A DNA stretch of 6,022 nt, taken from Deltaproteobacteria bacterium. Lineage in GTDB: Bacteria > Desulfobacterota > DSM-4660 > Desulfatiglandales > HGW-15. Shown here in pieces: positions 1 to 6,022 of the stretch (position 1 is its first letter; each line of letters opens with the position of its first letter). The DNA is taken from positions 249,782 to 255,803 of the forward strand of contig CP070840.1 in the NCBI GenBank assembly GCA_020342025.1, written 5' to 3'. The position numbers and the translations under genes are program-made. The notes beneath the pieces were generated by a model, which saw only the letters and a program-made list of their open reading frames with translations, searched no databases and was not told the DNA's origin.

Positions 1-1
1 A

Positions 2-598
2 ATCCTAAAGCAAGGCAAGGAATACATGCCCCTTTTCACGCCCCTCTATGGAGAACATAACATCTCCAACCTTCTGGCCACGGTCGTCCTATCTCATTTT
101 TTGAAGATAGATCAAATTCATCTATCTGAAGCCACGAAAGGGTTTGGGGGAATCAAACGGAGACAAGAGATAAAGGGAGAGAAGAGCGGCGTGCTAGTGC
201 TGGATGATTTCGCCCATCATCCCACGGCGGTGAGAAAAACCATCCAGGCCGTAAGAGATAAATACAAGACGCGTCGCCTTATCGCTGTCTTCGAGCCGAG
301 ATCCAACTCTAGCCGTCGCAACATTTTTCAGGATAGATACGCCCTTTCCTTTGACCAAGCAGACCTGGTGCTGATACCGGAACCCCCTTTGATGGAAAAG
401 ATTCCCCTGGAAGAAAGGCTCTCCTCCAAAGAACTGGTTGAAGAACTGAAGCGGAGAGGGCTCAAGGCTTCTTACTCTCCCAATACGAATCACTTGCTGG
501 AGGAAATCATCCAACGAAGTCGGGAAGGAGATCTTGTCCTGTTCATGTCCAACGGCCCCTTCGATAACCTGCCCCAGCGTCTCCTGGATCGCCTATAA
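2..598 (+). CDS. mpl: Mpl: UDP-N-acetylmuramate:L-Ala-gamma-D-Glu-meso-DAP ligase, 3' part (5' end outside window)
   Basis: The reading frame is open from position 2 and gives 198 C-terminal residues. A full Mpl has about 450, so the ATP-binding P-loop region lies upstream of the window. Mpl is a cytosolic Mur-family ligase that joins recycled murein tripeptide to UDP-MurNAc using ATP, returning it to peptidoglycan synthesis. Seen here, numbered within the fragment: GEHNISNLLA (about 17-26), the end of the Mur central domain; GIKRRQE (50-56), which opens the C-terminal domain; DDFAHHPTAVRKT (68-80); EPRSNSSRR (98-106); and a C-terminal MSNGPFDNLPQRLL. The DDFAHHPTA plus EPRSN pair is typical of Mpl, whereas MurC normally has DDYGHHPTE. 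The ATG at 26 is an internal Met, not a start, because conserved sequence continues before it. No T-tailed hairpin follows the TAA stop. A MurC paralogue is the main alternative but is less likely. Confidence 0.93.
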   Translation: MLKQGKEYMPLFTPLYGEHNISNLLATVVLSHFLKIDQIHLSEATKGFGGIKRRQEIKGEKSGVLVLDDFAHHPTAVRKTIQAVRDKYKTRRLIAVFEPRSNSSRRNIFQDRYALSFDQADLVLIPEPPLMEKIPLEERLSSKELVEELKRRGLKASYSPNTNHLLEEIIQRSREGDLVLFMSNGPFDNLPQRLLDRL

Positions 599-642
599 TC
601 ACGCATTTTTCTCGATTGCCCTAAGATGCACAAACTCACCGT

Positions 643-670
643 CTAATTTGGGTATAAAAACCTAAATTAG
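643..670. repeat. Inverted repeat, 11-bp arms around a 6-nt AT loop
   Basis: CTAATTTGGGT (643-653) and ACCTAAATTAG (660-670) are complementary except for one G opposite T, which would be a G-U wobble in RNA. The loop ATAAAA is at 654-659. No run of T follows on either strand, so it does not look like a standard intrinsic terminator of mpl. It could be a protein-binding palindrome, an RNA hairpin at the mpl 3' end, or a fragment of a small repeat element. The symmetry is directly seen; any function is open. Confidence 0.6.
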
Positions 671-932
671 TAGGTTATGTAGCATTCCTGATCCCCAGAG
701 AGGTATTAGATGCCGTTCGACAGGCCGTTCGAATGGCAGATGAGGCCTTGATGGTGGGTCAGGGGGATGGCTATCAGGTTTACAATCTTTTCCCTTGTGT
801 GCTAATCTCGTCGATGAGTTAAGGCGTAGCTAAACCTCCACGACCACACCTCATAACTTGCTGAAGTTGCTGATGTTTCACCTCATCAGAGAGTTGGGCA
901 CCCAGGCAGGCACAGGTTTTTGGGAGATTTAA
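658..932 (+). pseudogene. Possible remnant of a decayed coding sequence (two frames)
   Basis: The frame from 658 to the TAA at 820-822 encodes about 54 residues. It includes a helix-like stretch (AVRQAVRMADEAL, then GDGYQVYNLF) that reads like ordinary protein, but it begins right after an in-frame TAA at 655-657 and lacks a well-placed start. The frame from 834 to the TAA at 930-932 encodes 32 residues including KLLMFHLIRELGTQ, and its stop overlaps the pcm ATG as TAATG. A single small gene broken by a frameshift near 820-834 and once coupled to pcm would explain both. Chance open frames would too. I recognise no family, so this is a weak hypothesis. Confidence 0.15.
922..926 (+). promoter_or_regulatory. 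Ribosome binding site of pcm (decides start at 932)
   Basis: GGGAG lies 5 bases before the ATG at 932. The upstream in-frame TTG at 920 overlaps this site and has no ribosome binding site of its own, so the ATG is preferred. Confidence 0.65.
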
Positions 933-1579
933 TGCCCCACGATTATCGCATAGCCAGAGAGCGGATGGTCAAGGATCAGCTTATGCCACGTGGCATAAAG
1001 GACCCTGGGGTGTTGAAGGCCATGGGAAAGATTCCTCGGCACCTTTTCGTGGAAGAGGCCTTAGTGGGAGAGGCCTATAATGATCATCCTCTGCCCATCG
1101 GGCATCAACAGACCATATCCCAACCTTACATCGTCGCCCTCATGACAGAAGCCCTTGAGCTTACGGGCGAAGAGAAGACGCTTGAAATAGGGACGGGGAG
1201 TGGATACCAGACAGCCATCCTGGCCGAATTATCTGAAAAGGTCTACACCGTTGAAAGAATTAGATCGCTCATGGAAAAAGCGAGGAGGCTGCTTGACGAA
1301 TTGGGTTACACGAATGTCCTATTTGGTGCCTTTGATGGGACACTCGGATGGAAGGCATATGAGCCTTACAATGCCATCATGGTCACAGCTGGCGCACCGA
1401 GGGTCCCTGAACCCTTGTGCGAACAGCTCGCTGAAGGCGGGCGAATGATCATTCCCATTGGCGACAAATTCAGCCAGGAATTGATTAAGATTGTCAGGGA
1501 CAAGGATCAGTTCAGACAGAAAAACCTGGGTGGATGTCGTTTTGTCGATCTCATAGGGATCCACGGTTGGAAAGACTAG
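932..1579 (+). CDS. pcm: Protein-L-isoaspartate O-methyltransferase
   Basis: This gene encodes 215 residues, a normal length for bacterial Pcm. The cytosolic enzyme transfers a methyl group from S-adenosylmethionine to L-isoaspartyl residues in damaged proteins, starting their conversion back to aspartyl. Seen in the sequence: an N-terminal substrate-side segment with MVKDQL and IPRHLFV (34-40); the family signature PIGHQQTISQPYIVA (55-69), with the active-site Ser at 63; the Rossmann motif I LEIGTGSGYQ (84-93) that binds SAM; VERI (107-110), which supplies the acidic residue at the end of strand 2; and APRVPEPLCEQL-GGRMIIPIG (155-177). No key residue is missing. The ATG at 932 is chosen over the TTG at 920 because GGGAG is properly spaced before it. 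Mpl ends 333 bp upstream. A 32-codon open frame overlaps its start as TAATG, which could be a trace of translational coupling. In many bacteria pcm sits next to surE; no surE is seen here. Confidence 0.96.
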   Translation: MPHDYRIARERMVKDQLMPRGIKDPGVLKAMGKIPRHLFVEEALVGEAYNDHPLPIGHQQTISQPYIVALMTEALELTGEEKTLEIGTGSGYQTAILAELSEKVYTVERIRSLMEKARRLLDELGYTNVLFGAFDGTLGWKAYEPYNAIMVTAGAPRVPEPLCEQLAEGGRMIIPIGDKFSQELIKIVRDKDQFRQKNLGGCRFVDLIGIHGWKD

Positions 1580-1700
1580 TCATCTCCTTCCCCATTCCGC
1601 CACCTGCAACTTCTTGCACCTTACTCTTCAGCCCCATGCAATAGTTAGGTTCAACGAATTTCCCTTGTCAGATCAAATATGAATTGCTAGAGAATTTTTG

Positions 1701-3827
1701 ATGATTGCCAAAAAAGATACTCCTCTTAAACAGATCCAGAAACTCACCCTACCTCTGACTCGTCTTAAAGGCATCGGACCCAAGAGGGCCACATTTCTGG
1801 CCCAGAAAGGGCTCCATACAGTTCTTGATTTGCTGTTTTTCATCCCTTTCCGATACGAAGATCGCACACGGGTCTCCCCCATTAGAGCGGCTGAGGAGGG
1901 TCTCCCTGTGCTGGTCAAGGGCACCGTCGTCTCTGGCAGGGAGGAAAGATTTTATCCGAGCCACAAGAGATTGTTCAAGGTTGTATTACGGGACAAGGAC
2001 ACTCGTTTGGGCCTTCTCTGGTTTCAATACAAGAAACCACACCTGACTAAATATGCCACCCCTGGTCTAGAACTCTTCGCCTATGGTCGTATCCAAACAC
2101 ATAGGGGACAGAGACAGATGGTCCACCCCGAGATTATCCTCGCCGATGCACAGGAGACTCAATCCGAAAAAGGCGGACTTGGCTTCTATCCGGTGTATCC
2201 CGCCGTCCCCGGGATTTCGGCAAATCTCTTGAGGTCAATGATCAGAAAGGCATTGGATGAGCATCTGACGGCCTTGGTGGATCCCATTCCCGAAGAAATC
2301 ACGAGGCGCCTAGGCCTGCCCCATCTCGGCGGGGCATTGGAACAGGCCCATTTCCCCTCTGAGGAATCCTCCACTGATGAACTGAACCAATGTGACACCC
2401 CGTTCCAGAGAAGGCTCATCTTTGACCGGTTCTTTCTGGTCATGTTGACGATGGCTTTCAGGAAGAGATTCAAAGAGACCAGGACGAGCCCCACCTTCTC
2501 CATCCCTTCCCGCCTGCGGGATGACTTGAAGAAATTCTTCCCATTCAGACTAACCTCTCACCAGACGAGAGCCATAGAAGATATGGTCTCTGATCTCACT
2601 AAGGGCAAATGCATGAATCGCTTGCTCTTGGGAGATGTGGGATGCGGTAAAACCGTGATTGCTGCAGTGGCCGCATATATCAGCGTCCGCAACGACCACC
2701 AGGTGGCCATCATGGTTCCCACACAGGAACTGGCCAATCAACACTTTGAATACTTCTTAAAACTTGCCCCCAAGATGGCATTCCGACCTGTTCTCTTGAC
2801 GGGAAAACTGAAAAAGTCTGAGCGCCAAGACATTTATGAAAAAATCTGGAATGAAAAGTATAATCTGGTGATCGGGACTCAATCCCTTATACAAAAAGGA
2901 CTTCGTTTCCCGAGTTTGGGTCTGGTTATCATTGATGAGCAACAACGCTTTGGCGTCAGAGAGCGTGCATCTATGGACCCCAAAGGCGAAAATCCTCACA
3001 TCCTTGTCATGACGGCCACGCCTATTCCCAGGACCTTGGCTATTGGCTTTTACGGAGACATGGATCTTTCCTTTATACAGGAATTTCCTGAGGGTCATAA
3101 ACCGGTGATCACCCACCTGGTGACAGAAAGTGAGAAAAGGAGCGTTTTCGAGACATTGAAGCAGAGGATGTCCGCCGGGCAGCAAGCATTTGTCATATGC
3201 CCCGTGATAGAAGGCTCAGAGGAGTTGGATCTAAAAAACGCACTGGAGATGGCCGAAAAACTTAAGAAGATTTTCCAGCCCCCATTCCGGATCGGATTGG
3301 TTCATGGCCGTCTCTCTTCTGATGAAAGAGAAAAGGTAATGGAGGATTTTCGCAAGGGACGAATCCATCTCCTGGTAGGAACCACAGTCATAGAAGTGGG
3401 CGTTCATGTGCCCAGGGCTACGGTCATGGTCATTGAGCATCCGGAGCGCTTCGGATTGGCGCAACTGCACCAATTGCGAGGACGGGTAGGCAGGGGAAAG
3501 GAAAGGGGACTCTGTTTGTTGATGACATCCAGCAACCTCCCTGAGCGGAGCAGATCCAGACTCGAGATCCTGGTTGAAAACCATGATGGTTTTGAGATTG
3601 CAAAGAAAGATCTTTCACTGAGAGGACTTGGAGAATTGACAGGGACGAGGCAGGCGGGAATGGGAGAATTCGATCTCACAGAAATGGTCAGGGAGCCGGA
3701 ACTTCTGTTAGCGGCTAGACGAGAGGCATATGGACTGATAGACTCAGATCCAGAGCTCGTACTACCCGGAAACAGCCCATTAAAGGCTATGGTAGAGTCC
3801 ATTTTAGCCAAGCCACTGGATTTATGA
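1701..3827 (+). CDS. recG: ATP-dependent DNA helicase RecG
   Basis: This gene encodes 708 residues, close to the roughly 690 of E. coli RecG. RecG is a monomeric superfamily 2 translocase that binds branched DNA and drives fork regression and Holliday-junction processing during repair. The N-terminal wedge domain opens with LKGIGPKRATFLAQKG (22-37) and RYEDR, followed by an OB-fold region. Helicase motifs (numbered from the ATG): I GDVGCGKT (311-318), Ia VPTQELANQH (339-348), II DEQQRFGV (412-419), III TATPIPRTL (438-446), V GTTVIEVGVHVPRAT (560-574), VI QLHQLRGRVGRG (588-599). The RecG tail follows (DLSLRGLGELTGTRQAG, 637-653). Unusual residues compared with the common forms are Cys in motif I (usually Ser), DEQQ for DEQH, and His for Asp in VGVDVP. 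The frame is intact, so it is probably functional. The start ATG has only a weak AGAGA upstream; TTG at 1698 is an alternative adding one residue. The 121-bp gap after pcm shows no clear promoter or terminator. Confidence 0.97.
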   Translation: MIAKKDTPLKQIQKLTLPLTRLKGIGPKRATFLAQKGLHTVLDLLFFIPFRYEDRTRVSPIRAAEEGLPVLVKGTVVSGREERFYPSHKRLFKVVLRDKDTRLGLLWFQYKKPHLTKYATPGLELFAYGRIQTHRGQRQMVHPEIILADAQETQSEKGGLGFYPVYPAVPGISANLLRSMIRKALDEHLTALVDPIPEEITRRLGLPHLGGALEQAHFPSEESSTDELNQCDTPFQRRLIFDRFFLVMLTMAFRKRFKETRTSPTFSIPSRLRDDLKKFFPFRLTSHQTRAIEDMVSDLTKGKCMNRLLLGDVGCGKTVIAAVAAYISVRNDHQVAIMVPTQELANQHFEYFLKLAPKMAFRPVLLTGKLKKSERQDIYEKIWNEKYNLVIGTQSLIQKGLRFPSLGLVIIDEQQRFGVRERASMDPKGENPHILVMTATPIPRTLAIGFYGDMDLSFIQEFPEGHKPVITHLVTESEKRSVFETLKQRMSAGQQAFVICPVIEGSEELDLKNALEMAEKLKKIFQPPFRIGLVHGRLSSDEREKVMEDFRKGRIHLLVGTTVIEVGVHVPRATVMVIEHPERFGLAQLHQLRGRVGRGKERGLCLLMTSSNLPERSRSRLEILVENHDGFEIAKKDLSLRGLGELTGTRQAGMGEFDLTEMVREPELLLAARREAYGLIDSDPELVLPGNSPLKAMVESILAKPLDL

Positions 3828-3830
3828 TTT

Positions 3831-3851
3831 CGTCATATTGAAGATTTGACG
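3831..3851. repeat. Imperfect palindrome overlapping the -35 region of the aminotransferase promoter
   Basis: CGTCA (3831-3835) and TGACG (3847-3851) are perfect inverted arms around an 11-base centre that has two further matching pairs. It begins four bases after the recG stop and covers the proposed -35 box (3838-3843). It could be an operator for a dimeric regulator. It is too weak and lacks a T tract, so it is unlikely to be a recG terminator. It could also be chance. Confidence 0.3.
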
Positions 3852-3867
3852 AATCCGGATCTATAAT
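3838..3867 (+). promoter_or_regulatory. Sigma-70-type promoter for the aminotransferase-hom unit
   Basis: A perfect -10 box TATAAT (3862-3867) lies 18 bases after TTGAAG (3838-3843), which matches 4 of 6 consensus -35 positions. The predicted transcript would start near 3874, giving a leader of about 50 bases before the ATG at 3925. This is too short for a classical lysine riboswitch or T-box, and none is visible. Placement directly behind recG suggests the amino-acid genes are transcribed independently of it. Confidence 0.6.
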
Positions 3868-3907
3868 GTAAAAAAATAAGTTTTATTGTTGCACTTTCCA
3901 CAATTTC

Positions 3908-3915
3908 GGAAGGAG
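3908..3915 (+). promoter_or_regulatory. Strong ribosome binding site of the aminotransferase gene (decides start at 3925)
   Basis: GGAAGGAG ends 9 bases before the ATG at 3925. An in-frame TTG at 3886 would add 13 residues but lies upstream of this site, has no ribosome binding site, and sits only about 12 bases after the predicted transcript start. The ATG is therefore preferred. Confidence 0.75.
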
Positions 3916-3924
3916 AACAGCGTC

Positions 3925-5091
3925 ATGCAAGAGTTCAGGAGAATGAATCGTTTACCTCCTTATGTCTTTAGGGTCGTTGACACGCTAAAAATGGATTTAA
4001 GGCGCAAGGGCGAGGACATCATAGACATGGGCATGGGAAACCCGGATATCCCCACACCCAAGCACATTGTGGACAAACTCGTCGAGGCTGCAAAAAAAGG
4101 ACGCAATCACAGGTATTCTGCATCAGCAGGAATTACCAAGTTAAGAGACGCTATCGCCAAGTGGTACAAAAGACGGTTCAAAGTGGAAGTGGACCCGGAT
4201 ACTGAAGCCATTGCCACCATAGGCGCAAAGGAGGGTCTTTCCCATCTCGTGCTTGCTACTATAAGCCCGGGTGATGTGGTGTTTGCTCCAAATCCAACCT
4301 ACCCGATTCACCCCTATTCGGTGATCATAGCAGGAGGAGATCTGCGCAGTATCCCCATTGGCCCGGACAGGGATTTTTTTGAAGATCTGCTAACGGCCAC
4401 GAAGCAGACCTGGCCAAACCCGAAAATGCTGATCATCTCCTATCCGCATAACCCTACAACAGCGGTCGTGGACAGGAAGTTCTTTGAAAAGCTTGTAGAG
4501 TTTTGTCGAGAGCATGAGATCATGGTCATACATGACTTCGCTTACGCCGATTTGGTTTTCGACGGTTACAAGCCGCCCAGCTTCCTCCAGATCCCTGGAG
4601 CAAAAGAGATCGGGGTAGAATTTTTCAGCCTCTCCAAAAGCTATTCCATGCCGGGATGGCGGGTTGGCTTCTGCGTAGGAAATCCCAATCTCGTGGGGGC
4701 CTTGAGAAGACTGAAAAGCTATCTAGACTACGGCATCTTTCAACCCATCCAGATCGCATCCATTATTGCCTTGAACGGCCCGTATGATTGCGTCAAAGAG
4801 ATTGTGGAGACCTATCGGAAGAGGCGTGATACACTCGTTAATGGTCTAAACCGTATTGGCTGGCCATTGGAAAAGCCGAGAGCCACCATGTTCGTATGGG
4901 CGAAAATTCCAGATCCCTATCTCAAGATGGGATCCGTCGAATTCTCAAAAATGCTCATCAAGAAGGCAAAGGTGGCCGTCTCCCCAGGCATAGGTTTCGG
5001 AGAGTACGGCGATGAATATGTGAGATTCGCCCTGGTGGAAAATCCCCATCGCATCAGACAGGCCATCAAAGGGATCAAGCAGGTGCTGTGA
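3925..5091 (+). CDS. alaC: PLP-dependent class I/II aminotransferase, AlaC-like
   Basis: This gene encodes 388 residues of a fold-type I aminotransferase. It closely resembles E. coli AlaC (glutamate-pyruvate transaminase) throughout: the N-terminal [18 protein letters not shown] (31-41), the region around [10 protein letters not shown], and the C-terminal [18 protein letters not shown]. Cofactor residues visible are Asn176 in PHNP, Asp204 and Tyr207 in HDFAYAD, Lys238 in [15 protein letters not shown] (the Schiff-base lysine), Arg246 for the phosphate, and Arg367 in VRFAL, which should bind the substrate carboxylate. No signal peptide is seen, so it is cytosolic. Transamination of alanine/pyruvate with glutamate/2-oxoglutarate is the likely reaction. 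Related proteins are often annotated as LL-diaminopimelate or aspartate aminotransferases, and substrate cannot be settled from sequence alone. It has its own promoter and is followed after 14 bp by hom. This suggests an operon and a role linked to aspartate-family amino acids. The gene symbol reflects similarity, not proven function. Confidence 0.88.
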   Translation: MQEFRRMNRLPPYVFRVVDTLKMDLRRKGEDIIDMGMGNPDIPTPKHIVDKLVEAAKKGRNHRYSASAGITKLRDAIAKWYKRRFKVEVDPDTEAIATIGAKEGLSHLVLATISPGDVVFAPNPTYPIHPYSVIIAGGDLRSIPIGPDRDFFEDLLTATKQTWPNPKMLIISYPHNPTTAVVDRKFFEKLVEFCREHEIMVIHDFAYADLVFDGYKPPSFLQIPGAKEIGVEFFSLSKSYSMPGWRVGFCVGNPNLVGALRRLKSYLDYGIFQPIQIASIIALNGPYDCVKEIVETYRKRRDTLVNGLNRIGWPLEKPRATMFVWAKIPDPYLKMGSVEFSKMLIKKAKVAVSPGIGFGEYGDEYVRFALVENPHRIRQAIKGIKQVL

Positions 5092-5093
5092 AA

Positions 5094-5101
5094 GAAGGGG
5101 G
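5094..5101 (+). promoter_or_regulatory. Ribosome binding site of hom
   Basis: GAAGGGGG lies in the 14-bp gap after the aminotransferase stop, 4 bases before the ATG at 5106. No promoter fits in this gap, so hom is probably read from the upstream transcript. Confidence 0.65.
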
Positions 5102-5105
5102 ACCC

Positions 5106-6022
5106 ATGCAACAAATCAACGTGGGAATCATTGGATTCGGGACCGTAGGGGCCGGCACAGTGGAGATCCTGTTAGAGAATAGAGATATTATCAGCAGCAG
5201 GGTGGGTTCGGACATCATTGTCAAAAAAATCGCCGACCTTGATCTGGATTCTGATAGGGGCATTCCCCTTGAATCAGGCCTTCTGACCAGAGAGGCCATG
5301 GAGGTCATTGAGGACCCTGATATCCATGTGGTGGTGGAGCTTATGGGCGGTATTGATCAGGCAAAAGAATACATCCTAAAAGCCATGGAAAATGGAAAAC
5401 ATGTGGTCACCGCCAACAAGGCCCTGCTTGCAGAATTCGGAGAAGAAATATATCAGGCCGCCGATGACCATGGGGTCAGCATTGCCTTTGAGGCGAGCGT
5501 GGGTGGTGGAATCCCGGTTATACGTTCATTTAGAGAAGGTTTGTCTGCAAATCGCATTCAAACCATCATGGGTATACTAAATGGGACTTCAAACTACATT
5601 CTTACCCGGATGACGGAGCGAGAACTCCCATATGATGAAGCCGTACAAGAGGCCATCGAACTTGGGTACGCGGAGGATCCTCCCACCCTTGATGTGGATG
5701 GCACCGATGCGGCCCATAAGCTGGCCATCCTCGTCTCCATTGCCTTTGGCGTCCCCATATCCTTTAACAGAATCTATCGGCAAGGGATAGATAATCTGAC
5801 CCCGGAAGACATCCGCTTTGCCCGTGAATTCGGTTATTGTATAAAACTTTTGGCTGTCGCCAGGAATCAAGAGGGTAAAGTCGCGGCGAGGGTGCATCCA
5901 TGTATGGTTCCCCTCGACCACATCATGGCCAGCGTTAACGGTGTCTACAATGCCATATACGTGGAAGGCGACTTTGTGGGGCCCAACCTTTATTACGGTC
6001 TGGGCGCGGGAAGAAGACCTTC
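5106..6022 (+). CDS. hom: Homoserine dehydrogenase, 5' part (3' end outside window)
   Basis: The frame is open from the ATG at 5106 to the window end, giving 305 residues. Homoserine dehydrogenase reduces aspartate-4-semialdehyde to homoserine with NAD(P)H, the branch point toward threonine and methionine, in the cytosol. Seen: the Rossmann loop GFGTVG (10-15); VELMGG (77-82); VTANKALL (101-108), with the conserved Lys105; ASVGGGIPVI (130-139); the family signature around ILNGTSNYILTRM (157-169); then GYAEDPPTLDVDGTDAAHK, with Glu190, Asp201 and Lys205. These match in spacing the yeast catalytic/substrate residues E208, D219 and K223, and Lys105 matches K117. No aspartokinase domain precedes it, so this is the monofunctional type. 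Such proteins usually run to about 430 residues, with a C-terminal ACT domain that would lie beyond the window if present. The cut falls in the GLGAGRRP loop of the C-terminal part of the catalytic region. It lies 14 bp after the aminotransferase gene on the same strand. Confidence 0.96.
   Translation, partial: MQQINVGIIGFGTVGAGTVEILLENRDIISSRVGSDIIVKKIADLDLDSDRGIPLESGLLTREAMEVIEDPDIHVVVELMGGIDQAKEYILKAMENGKHVVTANKALLAEFGEEIYQAADDHGVSIAFEASVGGGIPVIRSFREGLSANRIQTIMGILNGTSNYILTRMTERELPYDEAVQEAIELGYAEDPPTLDVDGTDAAHKLAILVSIAFGVPISFNRIYRQGIDNLTPEDIRFAREFGYCIKLLAVARNQEGKVAARVHPCMVPLDHIMASVNGVYNAIYVEGDFVGPNLYYGLGAGRRP

Larger units (their letters stand above)
599..931. other. 333-bp spacer between mpl and pcm without a recognised gene
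   Basis: No tRNA, riboswitch or recognisable protein lies here, and I see no convincing sigma-70 promoter or T-tailed terminator. It contains an 11-bp inverted repeat (643-670). A 9-bp direct repeat GCCGTTCGA occurs at 712-720 and 724-732. TTGCTGA occurs at 858-864 and 867-873. CACCTCAT occurs at 847-854 and 879-886. There is a small 6-bp stem CTGATG/CATCAG (870-875 and 884-889). Two short open frames are present: 658-822, which lacks a credible start with a ribosome binding site, and 834-932, in a different frame, whose TAA overlaps the pcm ATG. They could be remnants of one frameshifted gene, but I cannot name a family. A simple regulatory or neutral spacer is equally possible. Confidence 0.6.

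Noticed and set aside
1614..1641. TTGCA/TGCAA inverted arms after pcm as a terminator
   Set aside because: The stem is only five pairs with an 18-base loop and no T tract, so it is not a credible terminator.
1665..1683. Possible recG promoter with TTGTCA and TATGAA
   Set aside because: The spacing between the two elements is only 7 bases, and no better-spaced pair was found in the pcm-recG gap.
2757..3185. 142-codon open frame on the minus strand inside recG
   Set aside because: It lies wholly opposite conserved RecG helicase motifs, shows no recognisable domain, and is explained as a shadow of the real gene. The same applies to minus-strand frames at 3231-3584 and 3404-3811.
3846..3851. 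TTGACG as the -35 box for the TATAAT at 3862
   Set aside because: The spacer would be only 10 bases, far below the usual 16-18. TTGAAG at 3838 gives 18 bases.
3875..3887. AATAA/TTATT inverted repeat in the aminotransferase leader
   Set aside because: It is a short AT-only stem expected by chance in an A/T-rich leader.
5589..5921. 110-codon open frame on the minus strand inside hom
   Set aside because: The plus strand here encodes the conserved homoserine dehydrogenase catalytic region without a break, so the antisense frame is a shadow.

Overview
The window is an ordinary bacterial chromosomal segment with five protein-coding genes, all on the + strand: mpl (3' end only), pcm, recG, an alaC-type aminotransferase gene, and hom (5' part only). 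I found no RNA gene, CRISPR array, insertion sequence or phage gene, and nothing I would call a new system. The protein sequences and gene mix suggest a diderm bacterium with meso-diaminopimelate peptidoglycan. Mpl is a murein-recycling ligase of such cells. The AlaC-type protein next to hom, and the overall sequence style, fit a deltaproteobacterium (Desulfobacterota). That placement is inferred from family resemblance only.

Layout. Positions 2-598 hold the C-terminal part of Mpl. Positions 599-931 are the only long stretch without a recognised gene. It carries an 11-bp inverted repeat, small direct repeats and two short open stretches in different frames that may be remnants of a decayed gene. 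The second of these ends in a TAATG overlap with the pcm start. Pcm (932-1579) follows, then a 121-bp gap with no clear terminator or promoter. RecG (1701-3827) is full length but has several unusual residues at helicase motif positions. A short gap (3828-3924) contains a good sigma-70-type promoter with a perfect TATAAT box and a strong ribosome binding site. From it start the aminotransferase (3925-5091) and, 14 bp later, homoserine dehydrogenase (5106 to the window end).

How the genes relate. Mpl (cell-wall recycling), Pcm (repair of aged proteins) and RecG (replication-fork and recombination repair) are housekeeping genes with no shared pathway. The last two genes look like a real transcription unit for amino-acid metabolism. 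Homoserine dehydrogenase makes the branch-point precursor of threonine and methionine, and the aminotransferase may act on alanine/glutamate or a related amino acid. The points most worth a second look are the RecG motif substitutions, the 599-931 spacer, and the promoter with an overlapping imperfect palindrome in front of the aminotransferase-hom pair.
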